NCBI RefSeq assembly: GCF_033542235.1
Contig: NZ_JAWRCU010000004.1
Span: 434,001 to 498,000 of the forward strand
Source: JAWRCU01 sp033542235
Lineage (GTDB): Bacteria > Pseudomonadota > Alphaproteobacteria > Rhizobiales > Rhizobiaceae
DNA: 64,000 nucleotides
Direction: 5' to 3'
Shown: positions 41,665 to 49,716 of the stretch, one piece after another
Position numbering within the stretch: position 1 is the stretch's first letter
Layout: each line of letters opens with the position of its first letter
Made by a program: the position numbers and the translations under genes
The notes under the pieces: generated by a model
Databases searched by the model: none
What the model was told of the DNA's origin: nothing
The model's input: only the letters and a program-made list of their open reading frames with translations

Positions 41665-43278
41665 CTATTCGTTCATTTCCATCAGCCGGAATGTGAAGCC
41701 CATCCCGCTCAGGCCAAAGGCCTTGCTCTTGTCGGACAACGCCGGCACCGAAACGCGATTGCCCGCTGCGAAGACCGCATTCTGGTCATAGGCGAAAATA
41801 GTGGGCGCGAGCTCCCGCAGCCGTTTGCCGACCTCCGTGTAAGTCGCGGCACGTTCCTTGTCGGTGGTCTCGGTGCGCGCCCTGTCGAGCAGCTCGTCGA
41901 CCTTGGCGTCCTTCAGATGCTCGGGCGACTGCCAGGTGCCCGCGGCCGAGGAGTGGTACATGCCGTAGATCAGCGTGTCCGGATCGCCCGTCACCGCATT
42001 TACGAAGACCTGGCTGATATTCGGCGTGTTCTCAGGCTTCGTCACCTGCTCGGAAAACAGCGCCCAGGGGATCTTCTTCACCTCCGATTTGATGCCGATC
42101 TCGGCGAAGTTCGCCTGCATCAGCAGGGCGAAACGCTCTTCCAGCGGCACTTCGCCGACCCAGGACAGCTCGAGCGTGAAGTCCTCCGGCTTGTACTTGC
42201 ATTCGGAGAGATACTTCTTCGCCTTGTCGAGATCGCGCTGGTAGGCATCCGAGATCGGCAGCGAGCCGAGCATGCCGACGGGCAACGGACCGCTCGCCGG
42301 GGTGCCCTGCGAGACCTTGTCGGTGATCGCCACCATTTTGATGCCGGCCTCGTAGTCGAAAGCATAGGTCAAGGCGAGGCGGCAGTTCACGTCGTCGAGC
42401 GGCTTCTTGGTCGTGTTCATCTTGATGTAGAAGCCTGAGCCGCCGCTCTCCGTCAGCAGCTGCGTGCCGCCCGCGGCCAGCGCCTTCAGCACCTCCGGCG
42501 GCAGCCATTGCGAGGTGATGTCGTGCTCGCCCTGCGTCATCAATGTGCGCACGGTCGCTGCCTCGAGGCTGTAGCGCAGACGTACCGTGTCCGGCGCCTT
42601 GGCGGGCACGCCGAGGAAATAATCCGGGTTCTTCGCCATCACCGTCAGTTCCTGCGGATTATGCGAGACGACCTTGTAGGCGCCGGTGCCCGCGCTGTGG
42701 GTCGACAGGTACGCCTGACCCCAGTCCTTCATCTCGCCGTCGCCCGCGGCGAGATTCTGGACGACCAGCTTCTTGTCGACGATCGGCAACCGCAGCAGCG
42801 CCGATATGAAGGGCGAGTCCGGTCTGGTCAGAGTGAACTTGACCGTCGTCGGATCGACGGCCTCCGCCTTCTCGACATTCGCGAAGAGGTAGGAGAGGCC
42901 CTGGCCGACAGCCTTCATCCGGTCGAGCGAGAAGACCACGTCTTCGGCGGCGAGCGGGTTTCCGCTCTGGAATTTCACGTCCTTGCGCAGCTTGAACGTG
43001 TAGGTCTTGCCGTCATCGGAGATCGTCCAGCTCTCGGCGAGATGCGGCACCACGCCGGCGCCGCCCTGCTTCGAGAGCACGAGCGTATCGTAGACGTTGA
43101 ACATCAGCATCGAGTCGGCATAGTCCGTGGCCTTTGCCGGATCGAGTTCGCCGACGGCGACCTCGTCGAGGCGGAGCACAGTCTCGGCAGCTGCAGGAGT
43201 TGCGGTGACGACCGCGATTGCAGTGAGCGACGTCGCGGCGACAAGCGCCGCAGCGAATGGTTTCAGCATTGTTTTCAT
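41665..43278 (-). CDS. Peptide-type ABC transporter substrate-binding protein (family 5)
   Basis: A periplasmic binding protein of 537 residues of the DppA/OppA family. The signal peptide is MKTMLKPFAAALVAATSLTA, cleaved after the TPAAA-E region. The mature part shows LAESWTISDDGKTYTFKLRK and VKFQSGNPLAAEDVVFSLDR, hallmark sequences of the family. It captures a peptide, opine, hydantoin-like or amino-acid-derived ligand for the permeases encoded next. The start overlaps the stop of the XRE-cupin regulator by four bases, so the regulator gene leads the operon. AGGGGA precedes the ATG. Confidence 0.9.
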   Translation of the reverse strand: MKTMLKPFAAALVAATSLTAIAVVTATPAAAETVLRLDEVAVGELDPAKATDYADSMLMFNVYDTLVLSKQGGAGVVPHLAESWTISDDGKTYTFKLRKDVKFQSGNPLAAEDVVFSLDRMKAVGQGLSYLFANVEKAEAVDPTTVKFTLTRPDSPFISALLRLPIVDKKLVVQNLAAGDGEMKDWGQAYLSTHSAGTGAYKVVSHNPQELTVMAKNPDYFLGVPAKAPDTVRLRYSLEAATVRTLMTQGEHDITSQWLPPEVLKALAAGGTQLLTESGGSGFYIKMNTTKKPLDDVNCRLALTYAFDYEAGIKMVAITDKVSQGTPASGPLPVGMLGSLPISDAYQRDLDKAKKYLSECKYKPEDFTLELSWVGEVPLEERFALLMQANFAEIGIKSEVKKIPWALFSEQVTKPENTPNISQVFVNAVTGDPDTLIYGMYHSSAAGTWQSPEHLKDAKVDELLDRARTETTDKERAATYTEVGKRLRELAPTIFAYDQNAVFAAGNRVSVPALSDKSKAFGLSGMGFTFRLMEMNE

Positions 43279-43964
43279 TTCGATTTCCCCTTGCCTATGA
43301 TGAGTTGCTTTGGAGCGCTTCTCAGTTTGCCGCTTCTTCTGACGGCCATGCTTGTTTCGGCTTTACCCGTCGGCAGACCATCTCCGAACACGTCCATCGT
43401 GCAGGTGTGCAGGACGGTCGTCGGGAGATCGGTGTGGTTCCAGGTGACATGTGTCCTGGTCGATGGGAAATGGACGGAATCCCCGGCTTCGAGGATCGTC
43501 CGTTCGCCGTCGATCTCTATCGTGAGCGCACCTTCCAGGATGAAGAACATCTCCTCGCCCTCATGCGCCATCGGTTCGCTTCGGAAGCCGGGCGGCTCGT
43601 GAAAGATGACGCTGCGCAGCACGTTGCCGGGAAATGAAGCCGACAGCCGCTCATAGGTGATTGCGTCGCTGCCCAAGGCGTAAACCGAGCGCTGGTCGTG
43701 GCGCGTCACCGGCATGTCGCCGCGCGGCTGCGTGAGAAAATCGCCGACCTCCGACTTCAGGACGTGGCAGACATTGATCAGGGAGGTGAGCGAGGGAATC
43801 GTGATGCCGCGCTCGATTTGCGAGATGAAGCCGACAGACAAACCAGCGCCGTCCGCGACCTCTTTCAGGGTCAAGGCGAGTTCCTGGCGCCGTTCGCGGA
43901 GCCGCGAGCCAAGCGGAGCGGAATTGCTTCCACCTGCGTGCGGCTGAACCGTTTTCTGGTCCAA
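43275..43964 (-). CDS. XRE family regulator with C-terminal cupin domain
   Basis: A protein of 229 residues from a TTG start. The N-terminal helix-turn-helix reads SRLRERRQELALTLKEVADG and GLSVGFISQIERGITIPS. The C-terminal cupin (EMFFILEGALTIEIDGE, then EAGDSVHFPS) should bind a small effector. A longer frame begins at a TTG at 44027, but that codon lies inside a likely -35 box (TTGACC) and the frame crosses an operator palindrome. The TTG at 43964, with GGGGAACG upstream, is therefore preferred. The gene is first in the hyu operon and overlaps the binding-protein gene by four bases. It probably represses its own operon through the paired TTTAG-N5-CTAAA sites. Confidence 0.83.
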   Translation of the reverse strand: MDQKTVQPHAGGSNSAPLGSRLRERRQELALTLKEVADGAGLSVGFISQIERGITIPSLTSLINVCHVLKSEVGDFLTQPRGDMPVTRHDQRSVYALGSDAITYERLSASFPGNVLRSVIFHEPPGFRSEPMAHEGEEMFFILEGALTIEIDGERTILEAGDSVHFPSTRTHVTWNHTDLPTTVLHTCTMDVFGDGLPTGKAETSMAVRRSGKLRSAPKQLIIGKGKSK

Positions 43965-43982
43965 TGCCGTCGTTCCCCAACG

Positions 43983-43999
43983 TTTTAGTATTGCTAAAA
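43983..43999. promoter_or_regulatory. Operator palindrome 1 upstream of the XRE-cupin gene
   Basis: TTTTAGTATTGCTAAAA, a palindrome with six-base arms around TATTG. It lies 19 to 35 bases upstream of the TTG start. On the minus strand, TTGACC at 44022-44027 and a weak CATCGT at 43999-44004 could be the promoter, which would put this site over the start of transcription. Confidence 0.65.
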
Positions 44000-44034
44000 C
44001 GATGCTTTTTCCTCCAGCGTAGGTCAAGAGGAAA

Positions 44035-44050
44035 TTTAGCCATACTAAAA
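44035..44050. promoter_or_regulatory. Operator palindrome 2 upstream of the XRE-cupin gene
   Basis: TTTAGCCATACTAAAA has the same TTTAG-N5-CTAAA form as the site at 43983. In the opposite direction it differs from that site by one base in 16. The centres are about 51 bases apart, close to five helical turns, so cooperative binding on one DNA face is plausible. Confidence 0.62.
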
Positions 44051-44103
44051 TTTTGTGAAACGGGCCGAAGCCCTGCGTGGTTGTCTGAGCGTTGCAGGGA
44101 GTC

Positions 44104-45135
44104 TCAGAGCTGCGGTCCGGTGTCGCCGGCCGGTACTGCCGGGTCCAGTCTTTCGCTGCGCCGCCTGCCGCGTTTGAAAGCGGCGGTCAGCGGTTTTTCC
44201 AGGAATTCGTAGCAAAAAACTCCGATAGCCGTGCCGGCCAGAAGTGCAATGACGAGCCACGGCAGAAATGGCATAGACACAAAACCCGCGAGCTTCGCCA
44301 CGACCGATATTGCCAGCGTGTGCCAGAGATAGATCGAGTAGGAACTATCGCCGAGATAGGTCAGCGGCGCGATACGGCCGAATGCTCCCGCCTTCTCCAG
44401 TGCAAGCGTGCCGACTACGAGCGCAGCCGCCAATGGCCCGAAGACCAGCGGTCCAAATCCGATGTGAGTCGTACCGACGATGGCGAAGCCCAGCAGCGCG
44501 ACAGCGATCAGCCCAAGGCCTGTCATTGGCTGCGGCATCCTGCCGGCGAGCCAGAGCTTGGCGATCAAGGCGCCGAGCAGGAATTCGAGAATGATGGGAT
44601 CGGTGTAGGTCAGCACGACGTCGTTGCCGCCATCGACGAGCAGGCCCGAGGCCACCAGCAGGATGAAGGTGGCGGTCAGCGCCGCGAGCCGAGCTTTCGG
44701 GGGCAGGAACAGCGCGCCGGCGAAGATGACGTAGAAGAACATCTCGTAGTTCAAGGTCCAGCCCTGAATCAGTATCGGCCAGATCTCGCCGTTGCTCGGC
44801 GAGCGGTGCGGAACGAAGAAGAGCGACTCCAGCACGTGTGCCAGCGTGAGCTTGAGATTGGGGAACAGGCCAGCAAGCGCGCCAACGATCATGACGCCGG
44901 TCGCGGCCCAGTAGATCGGTACGATGCGCTGCACCCGCTCCCGGAGGAACTGGGCCGGTGTGGTCCGGCGGGTTTCGGAGATCACCCACATGATGAAACC
45001 GCTGACCACGAAGAAGACGTCGACGCCGGCGGCACCAATTGCAAAGTGCCCACCTGTTCGTTCGGCCGCGTGGAAGGCGACAACGGCAAGGGCAGCGCAA
45101 GCGCGCAGGTACTGGATGCCGTAGAGCTTTTTCAT
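44104..45135 (-). CDS. exoZ: Acyltransferase 3 family protein, EPS O-acetyltransferase
   Basis: A membrane acyltransferase of 343 residues with about ten helices. The family start is LYGIQYLRACAALAVVAFHA (the RxxA-type motif with His), followed by FFVVSGFIMW. Its place behind exoQ in an exoY-F-Q-Z order matches Sinorhizobium meliloti, where ExoZ acetylates the succinoglycan repeat unit. The start overlaps the exoQ stop by one base. A longer frame to 45567 lies inside exoQ and is rejected. The protein should act on lipid-linked oligosaccharide at the cytoplasmic membrane. It is the only modification enzyme of the exo set found in the window. Confidence 0.82.
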   Translation of the reverse strand: MKKLYGIQYLRACAALAVVAFHAAERTGGHFAIGAAGVDVFFVVSGFIMWVISETRRTTPAQFLRERVQRIVPIYWAATGVMIVGALAGLFPNLKLTLAHVLESLFFVPHRSPSNGEIWPILIQGWTLNYEMFFYVIFAGALFLPPKARLAALTATFILLVASGLLVDGGNDVVLTYTDPIILEFLLGALIAKLWLAGRMPQPMTGLGLIAVALLGFAIVGTTHIGFGPLVFGPLAAALVVGTLALEKAGAFGRIAPLTYLGDSSYSIYLWHTLAISVVAKLAGFVSMPFLPWLVIALLAGTAIGVFCYEFLEKPLTAAFKRGRRRSERLDPAVPAGDTGPQL

Positions 45136-46400
45136 CAAGCCTGGCGCATGCCGGGCCGAAAGCGCATTGCACGATATGCCGGTAGATTTGCCCGTTGCGG
45201 CGTCGCCAGCAGTCCGGCTGCGTAATAGAGCAGGAACGAGCCGACCTGATAGGCATTGAGCACGTCGACCTCGAAGAAGGATCGCACGACGAGCAGCATC
45301 GATATGCCGAACATGATGTAGGAGGTGCGATCGTTTCGGTCGTCGAGGAGCTTGGTCAGGTGGCCGAGAAGGACTCGAAGAATGATGGTGCTGATCAGCA
45401 CAAGGCCCACGACCCCGAGCTCCACCAGAGTTTCGATATAGGTGTTGTGGAAATGGAAGCCGGTTCGCGCGGTGATGTAGAATTCCTGCCAGAGGCGCTC
45501 TGCGTCCGCAAAGCCCTGCACCCAGTAGGCATAGTAGCCGACGCCGAGCAGCGGGGCTTGGTGCCATGCCAGCAAGCCCTGCTGCCAGAGATAGGTGCGG
45601 CCCGTCAGCGTCGTATTCTTGCCGAAAGCCCCCAAAAGCAGGTTGAGGCCGCCGGCGTTAAGCCCGATCAAGGCGACGCCAAAGCCAACCACAATGCCGA
45701 AAAGCAGCAGCCCTTTTCTTGCGTGTGGCGCGAACAGGAGAATCACCCCGAGGCCGGTCATCACGCCCAGCGTGCCTGCGATGGATATGATCGAGGTTGC
45801 CGAATGGGATACCAGGAGCGCGTAGCCGGACAGCATGGTGCATATGCCGGCGAGAATGCGCCAGACGCCACGCTCGCGCAGGACGAACACCAAGATGAAG
45901 GCGAAATAGATGCCCAGCGAGGCATAGAAGCCGAGCTGGTTCTTGGATGCGAATGCTCCGACGAAGGTGTATTCGTTGTCGAGCGGGTCGTACGAATATT
46001 GGCCGAACGCGAGCGAATAGAGCACGACCAGTGACACGCCGCCCAACGCTCCGATCGTCAGTGTCCTGACGCTCATGGTGCGGGCCGCAATCAGGGCGCA
46101 GACGATGTGCGAGGCATATTGGAGGCAGGCGCGTGCCGTAGCGCCGGGCGCGGCCGACCAGAACACCGACAGGCAGGCGAGCACCGCAAAGCCGATGATC
46201 CAGTGGAACTTCAGGTAGTTGCCCAACGACTGGCGGTAATCGACTAGAATGAGGGGGAACCACACCGCATAAAAAGCCAGGATCGAGACTTGGCCGAAGC
46301 GTGTCGAATAGGCGAACACGAAGAAGGAGATCGAAATCGCTACGACGCCATAGCCGGTACTTCGGTCCGGGCTGACGAAATATGCCTTGGCGATCTTCAT
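45135..46400 (-). CDS. exoQ: EPS polymerase, Wzy/O-antigen ligase-like
   Basis: An inner-membrane protein of 421 residues with about 11 to 12 helices. The Wzy/WaaL-like periplasmic region is recognisable by ASKNQLGFYASL, TLTGRTYLWQQGL and the FHFHNTYIETLVELGVVG segment. In succinoglycan synthesis ExoQ joins octasaccharide units into high-molecular-weight polymer together with ExoP and ExoT; here the unit may be shorter (see finding). It lies between exoF and exoZ. The ribosome-binding site is weak, and 142 bases separate it from exoF. Confidence 0.82.
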   Translation of the reverse strand: MKIAKAYFVSPDRSTGYGVVAISISFFVFAYSTRFGQVSILAFYAVWFPLILVDYRQSLGNYLKFHWIIGFAVLACLSVFWSAAPGATARACLQYASHIVCALIAARTMSVRTLTIGALGGVSLVVLYSLAFGQYSYDPLDNEYTFVGAFASKNQLGFYASLGIYFAFILVFVLRERGVWRILAGICTMLSGYALLVSHSATSIISIAGTLGVMTGLGVILLFAPHARKGLLLFGIVVGFGVALIGLNAGGLNLLLGAFGKNTTLTGRTYLWQQGLLAWHQAPLLGVGYYAYWVQGFADAERLWQEFYITARTGFHFHNTYIETLVELGVVGLVLISTIILRVLLGHLTKLLDDRNDRTSYIMFGISMLLVVRSFFEVDVLNAYQVGSFLLYYAAGLLATPQRANLPAYRAMRFRPGMRQA

Positions 46401-46542
46401 GCTCGTGGCTGGCGCCGAGCGGCGAGCCGACCGCCGTTGTCAGAGCGGCACGCGACCAGATTGAATCCTCGCGCCAGTCTGACTCTCGGTTCAGGCATCG
46501 GATTTGTCCGAAAGCCGTTACGCACTGTTTCGGCCCGGCGCG

Positions 46543-47832
46543 CTAGTTCGAATTAGCGGAAGCAGGAGCGACAGCTATGCTCACCTTGATGACGTCGCCC
46601 GGCAGGACGGCCGTGTTCTCGTCGGCCTGGATCTCCGTCGCCTTGCCGTCGGCCTCACGCACAATCGAGTAGGTGACGTCCCTGGCATAGGTGCTGCCGG
46701 CCCCAACGGCTGCTGAAGGATCCTGCTCCATTGCCTCGCCCATGAGATCCCTGTACATCTGGATTTTCAGCTCGGCCTCCCGAAGATCGGCTTCGGCCTG
46801 CTGGCGGTCCTGGTCGATCTGGGTCGCTCGGTCGGTTTGCAGGTTCGTCGCATCCTGCGATGCCTTGCTGATGGCCTGCTTGGCCTGCAGGGATGCGGTC
46901 TCCATATTGAGAACCTTGCCTTCCAGATCGGCGGTCTGCCGCTCGAGCGTGAGGATCCTGTCATTCACGACAAGCCCCTTCTGGGCGAGGCTGCCGACGC
47001 TGGCGAGTTCCTTCTTCGACAGGTCGATCTGGCGGTTCTGGGTGGCCATGTTCTTTTCCAGCGATTCGACTTCGGCCTGCAGTATCGATTTCAGGTCGCT
47101 GAGCGCGTCGAGCTGAACTTTGAGCCTTCTCTCCCGCGCTTCCTTGTAGGCGGACTCGTCAGCCATCAACTTCTTGCCTATGGCGCTCTGCTGAAGCTCT
47201 TTCGGGAAATCGATCTGGGCGCTTCCTTCGGCCTCGGCGATCAAACGGGCGCGTCTGGCGATGAGGCCGTCCCTCTGGGCCACGAGCACATCGTAATTTC
47301 CGCGGGCATTAATGAAGTCGCGTGCGAATCTCTGGCCGGTATCGGCATGACGCAGCCCGCTCGCCAAGCTGAGCGCTTTCAGCACAGTCAGGCCCGGCGC
47401 ATAAGGGTACTTGCCCGGCGTCTGCACATCGCCCGAGACGAAGATAGGCCGGTATTCAGCAAGCTCCACAGAGGCATCGGGGCGATCGAGAAGGCCGAAC
47501 TTCTGCTGAAGCTCGTCGCTGATCTTGGTGGCGACTTCCGCGGTCGTCTTGCCGGCAACAGGCATCTCGCCGACGAAGGGCAGCGATATGTTGCCCGAAG
47601 GGCCGACCGTATATTCACCGCTCATAGACGACCAGTCGCGCACGGCGCCCTCCGCGGTCCGCCATTCGGCGACGCGTATGCGCAGCCTGTCCATGGTGCC
47701 CAGCGGATAGTCCGTAGTCTCGGCTGAAGCGCTTGCGGTCACCGCAAGCATGAACGTGAATGCCGCCATGGCGGCGAGAAGCAGCCCGATAGCCGGCTGC
47801 ATGATCTGGAATACCGCTTGTCGCCTTTTCAC
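46543..47832 (-). CDS. exoF: Exopolysaccharide export/biosynthesis protein ExoF
   Basis: A protein of 429 residues with a signal peptide (hydrophobic segment near residues 14-35, cleaved near ASA-ET). A polysaccharide-export (Wza-like PES) domain follows (YTVGPSGNISLPFVGEMPV), then an SLBB-like part (PIFVSGDVQTPGKYPYAPGL). The long middle section, residues about 190-360, is a predicted coiled coil rich in Gln, Lys and Glu. ExoF is needed for the first galactosyl-lipid step with ExoY and for export in S. meliloti. The start codon is GTG, with AGGCAGG upstream. It lies 89 bases after exoY. Confidence 0.85.
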   Translation of the reverse strand: MKRRQAVFQIMQPAIGLLLAAMAAFTFMLAVTASASAETTDYPLGTMDRLRIRVAEWRTAEGAVRDWSSMSGEYTVGPSGNISLPFVGEMPVAGKTTAEVATKISDELQQKFGLLDRPDASVELAEYRPIFVSGDVQTPGKYPYAPGLTVLKALSLASGLRHADTGQRFARDFINARGNYDVLVAQRDGLIARRARLIAEAEGSAQIDFPKELQQSAIGKKLMADESAYKEARERRLKVQLDALSDLKSILQAEVESLEKNMATQNRQIDLSKKELASVGSLAQKGLVVNDRILTLERQTADLEGKVLNMETASLQAKQAISKASQDATNLQTDRATQIDQDRQQAEADLREAELKIQMYRDLMGEAMEQDPSAAVGAGSTYARDVTYSIVREADGKATEIQADENTAVLPGDVIKVSIAVAPASANSN

Positions 47833-47921
47833 TGCCTGCCTTTCCCGAAATCAAATGATCGTCAAGAGCGGCCGGGCAGGACGGACGGTCGAGTCCCGCC
47901 CTGCCGCGAGCCAAGCACAGA

Positions 47922-48599
47922 TCAGTAGCTGCCACGCGACGAAAACACGGCCGGTACCGTCATGGCAATGATCTTCAGGTCGGTGGTGAACGACCAGTTC
48001 TCCACATAGTGCTGGTCGAAGGCGACCCGCGTTCCGTAGGAGACGTCGTTGCGTCCGCTGACCTGCCACAGGCCAGTCAGGCCGGGCCGCGTTCTCAAGT
48101 AATGATCCGCCGCCGAGCCATAGAGCTCGAGTTCGTCCTTCACCACCGGGCGCGGCCCGACGAAGCTCATGTGCCCCAGCAGGATATTGAAGACCTGCGG
48201 CAGCTCGTCGAGACTGAGCTTGCGCAACACGTAGCCTACAGGCGTCACCCGCGGATCGTCCTGAAGCTTGCGCGTGGCAAGCCACTCTTGGCGAGCCTCC
48301 GGGTTGCGGGCGAAGTGAGCCGTGAGCACCTCGTCGCCGTTTTCGACCATGGTACGGAATTTCAGGCAATGAAAGACGTTGCCGTTCCGCCCGATTCGCT
48401 TATGGCCGTAAAAGACCTTGCCGCCGTCGGCTAGCTTGATCAACAGGGCCAGCATTGCCAGTAACGGACTCAAAACAAGGATAGCCAGGGCCGCGACGAT
48501 GATGTCGAAGATGCGTTTATAGAGTCCTCCAACCGGGGGCAGGTCGGCGGCTGCCGATCGGTGGCGGGACCAGTCGGCCAGTCTGGCGGCATATCTCAT
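47922..48599 (-). CDS. exoY: Undecaprenyl-phosphate galactose phosphotransferase
   Basis: An initiating sugar transferase of 225 residues, close to S. meliloti ExoY in length and sequence. It has one N-terminal membrane segment (IIVAALAILVLSPLLAMLAL). The bacterial sugar transferase domain shows CLKFRTM, LRKLSLDELPQVFNIL, MSFVGPRPV and RPGLTGLWQVSGR. It transfers galactose-1-phosphate to the lipid carrier and so starts the repeat unit. I chose the ATG at 48599, with GGAG upstream, over one at 48683. It heads the exoY-F-Q-Z unit and faces a long AT-rich intergenic region shared with exoX. Confidence 0.9.
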   Translation of the reverse strand: MRYAARLADWSRHRSAAADLPPVGGLYKRIFDIIVAALAILVLSPLLAMLALLIKLADGGKVFYGHKRIGRNGNVFHCLKFRTMVENGDEVLTAHFARNPEARQEWLATRKLQDDPRVTPVGYVLRKLSLDELPQVFNILLGHMSFVGPRPVVKDELELYGSAADHYLRTRPGLTGLWQVSGRNDVSYGTRVAFDQHYVENWSFTTDLKIIAMTVPAVFSSRGSY

Positions 48600-49070
48600 T
48601 ATGTTGCTCCACGATGAAGGGTGCCCCGGTGCCCATGTTGAGATACTCCCAAGCCGCGTGCGATGCTGCAACGCAACAACCACGACATTAATAGGGCGCT
48701 GAACCGGAAGGAACAGGTTAGGGATGCGATAAAATTCTCAAAACCGAGGTTTTTCTGATCATATTTTGTAACACGTAGTCATATTGAATGATCGTCGCGC
48801 GATTTTTAATGGAAGCCTCCAACCTGAAGTTTGTCGGCTAGGAATATGACTGGTTGTGCATAATGAAGAAAACTGGCCTTGCGCGTTTATCGCTGATCGA
48901 AAAATTAAACTATCCTTCCCTTGTTTAATAGTAATTTCGGATCTGTGTTAGCAATTCGTTTGATTCTCCTTTGTTAAAGTATCTTTCGGTTTGAGTTCAG
49001 AGAGTTGGTTCAGCTCATTGTTGCGCCGCACAATCATGGTGGCTCAAACGATTGGTTTGCCAAAGGCGGC
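48600..49070. promoter_or_regulatory. AT-rich exoY-exoX intergenic region
   Basis: About 470 bases without a convincing gene, much richer in A+T than the flanks, notably 48720-48990 with runs such as TTTTAATGG and TTGTTTAATAGTAATTTC. It separates the divergent exoY and exoX units. In Sinorhizobium the equivalent region carries the exoY promoters and sites for MucR and other EPS regulators. The same use here is inferred from position and composition; no single site is assigned. Confidence 0.5.
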
Positions 49071-49271
49071 ATGGGGAAGGAACCTAACCTCCGGGTTGTA
49101 CCCAAAGGCCAAGCCGAATATATACGGAGTGCACACGTGTGTTGGTGTGGCCGTCCGGCCCCGAAGATGATCGGCACTCCTGCCGGATACCAGACCGCGA
49201 CGTATGCTTGGTGGGAGGCGTCCGGTATGGGTTTTGATGCACGACAACGTGCATGGCATAGGGTGGGATAG
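49071..49271 (+). CDS. Possible small ORF just upstream of exoX
   Basis: An open frame of 66 codons from an ATG with AAAGG upstream, ending two bases before the exoX ATG. The peptide is rich in Trp, His, Cys and Arg (HVCWCGRPAPK, AYAWWEASG) and resembles nothing I recognise. The close spacing could couple its translation to exoX. The composition is not clearly coding, so it may be leader RNA only. Confidence 0.25.
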   Translation: MGKEPNLRVVPKGQAEYIRSAHVCWCGRPAPKMIGTPAGYQTATYAWWEASGMGFDARQRAWHRVG

Positions 49272-49273
49272 CA

Positions 49274-49570
49274 ATGTCCTTCCCGCTTTTTCTGCGCGGC
49301 TTCGTTGGTTTGCTTCTGGTCTTTGCTGCGACGACCTATGTTATTACAGGATCGGCTTGGACGACATTTATCGAGACCTTAGTTGTCGCGGTTCTGGTGC
49401 AGATCGGCTACTTTGCAGCGGTGCTTTTCCTTGTCTGGCGTGCGGCCAAAACGCCGAAAAGCCGAATGGGCGCGGTTGCAATCGAAACCATGCAGACACT
49501 ACCTAAAGACGAACAGGCGGCGGCCAGCGTGAGCCATCTGCCGAGCGCACCCCGCTCGCGCCATCCCTGA
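49274..49570 (+). CDS. exoX: Exopolysaccharide production repressor ExoX
   Basis: A small membrane protein of 98 residues with two hydrophobic segments (LFLRGFVGLLLVFAATTYVI and TLVVAVLVQIGYFAAVLFLV) and a polar C-terminus. Length, topology and position divergent from exoY match ExoX/PsiA, which lowers EPS production after transcription, probably through the ExoY step. The balance of exoX and exoY sets EPS output in Sinorhizobium. The long AT-rich region between them is therefore the likely control point. It is followed after 146 bases by exoU. Confidence 0.82.
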   Translation: MSFPLFLRGFVGLLLVFAATTYVITGSAWTTFIETLVVAVLVQIGYFAAVLFLVWRAAKTPKSRMGAVAIETMQTLPKDEQAAASVSHLPSAPRSRHP

Positions 49571-49716
49571 GCCTGCACCTTTTCACGAAATTGCCTTTTG
49601 CAGCTGCGAAGAATCTGCCTCTATCTGCCTTTGCAGTATTGTGCCGGCTCTTGACCGGTGCGCCCCCGCTTTAGATTAGTTGGACAAGGGCGGCGGGCAA
49701 GATTGATAGAGGCGGC

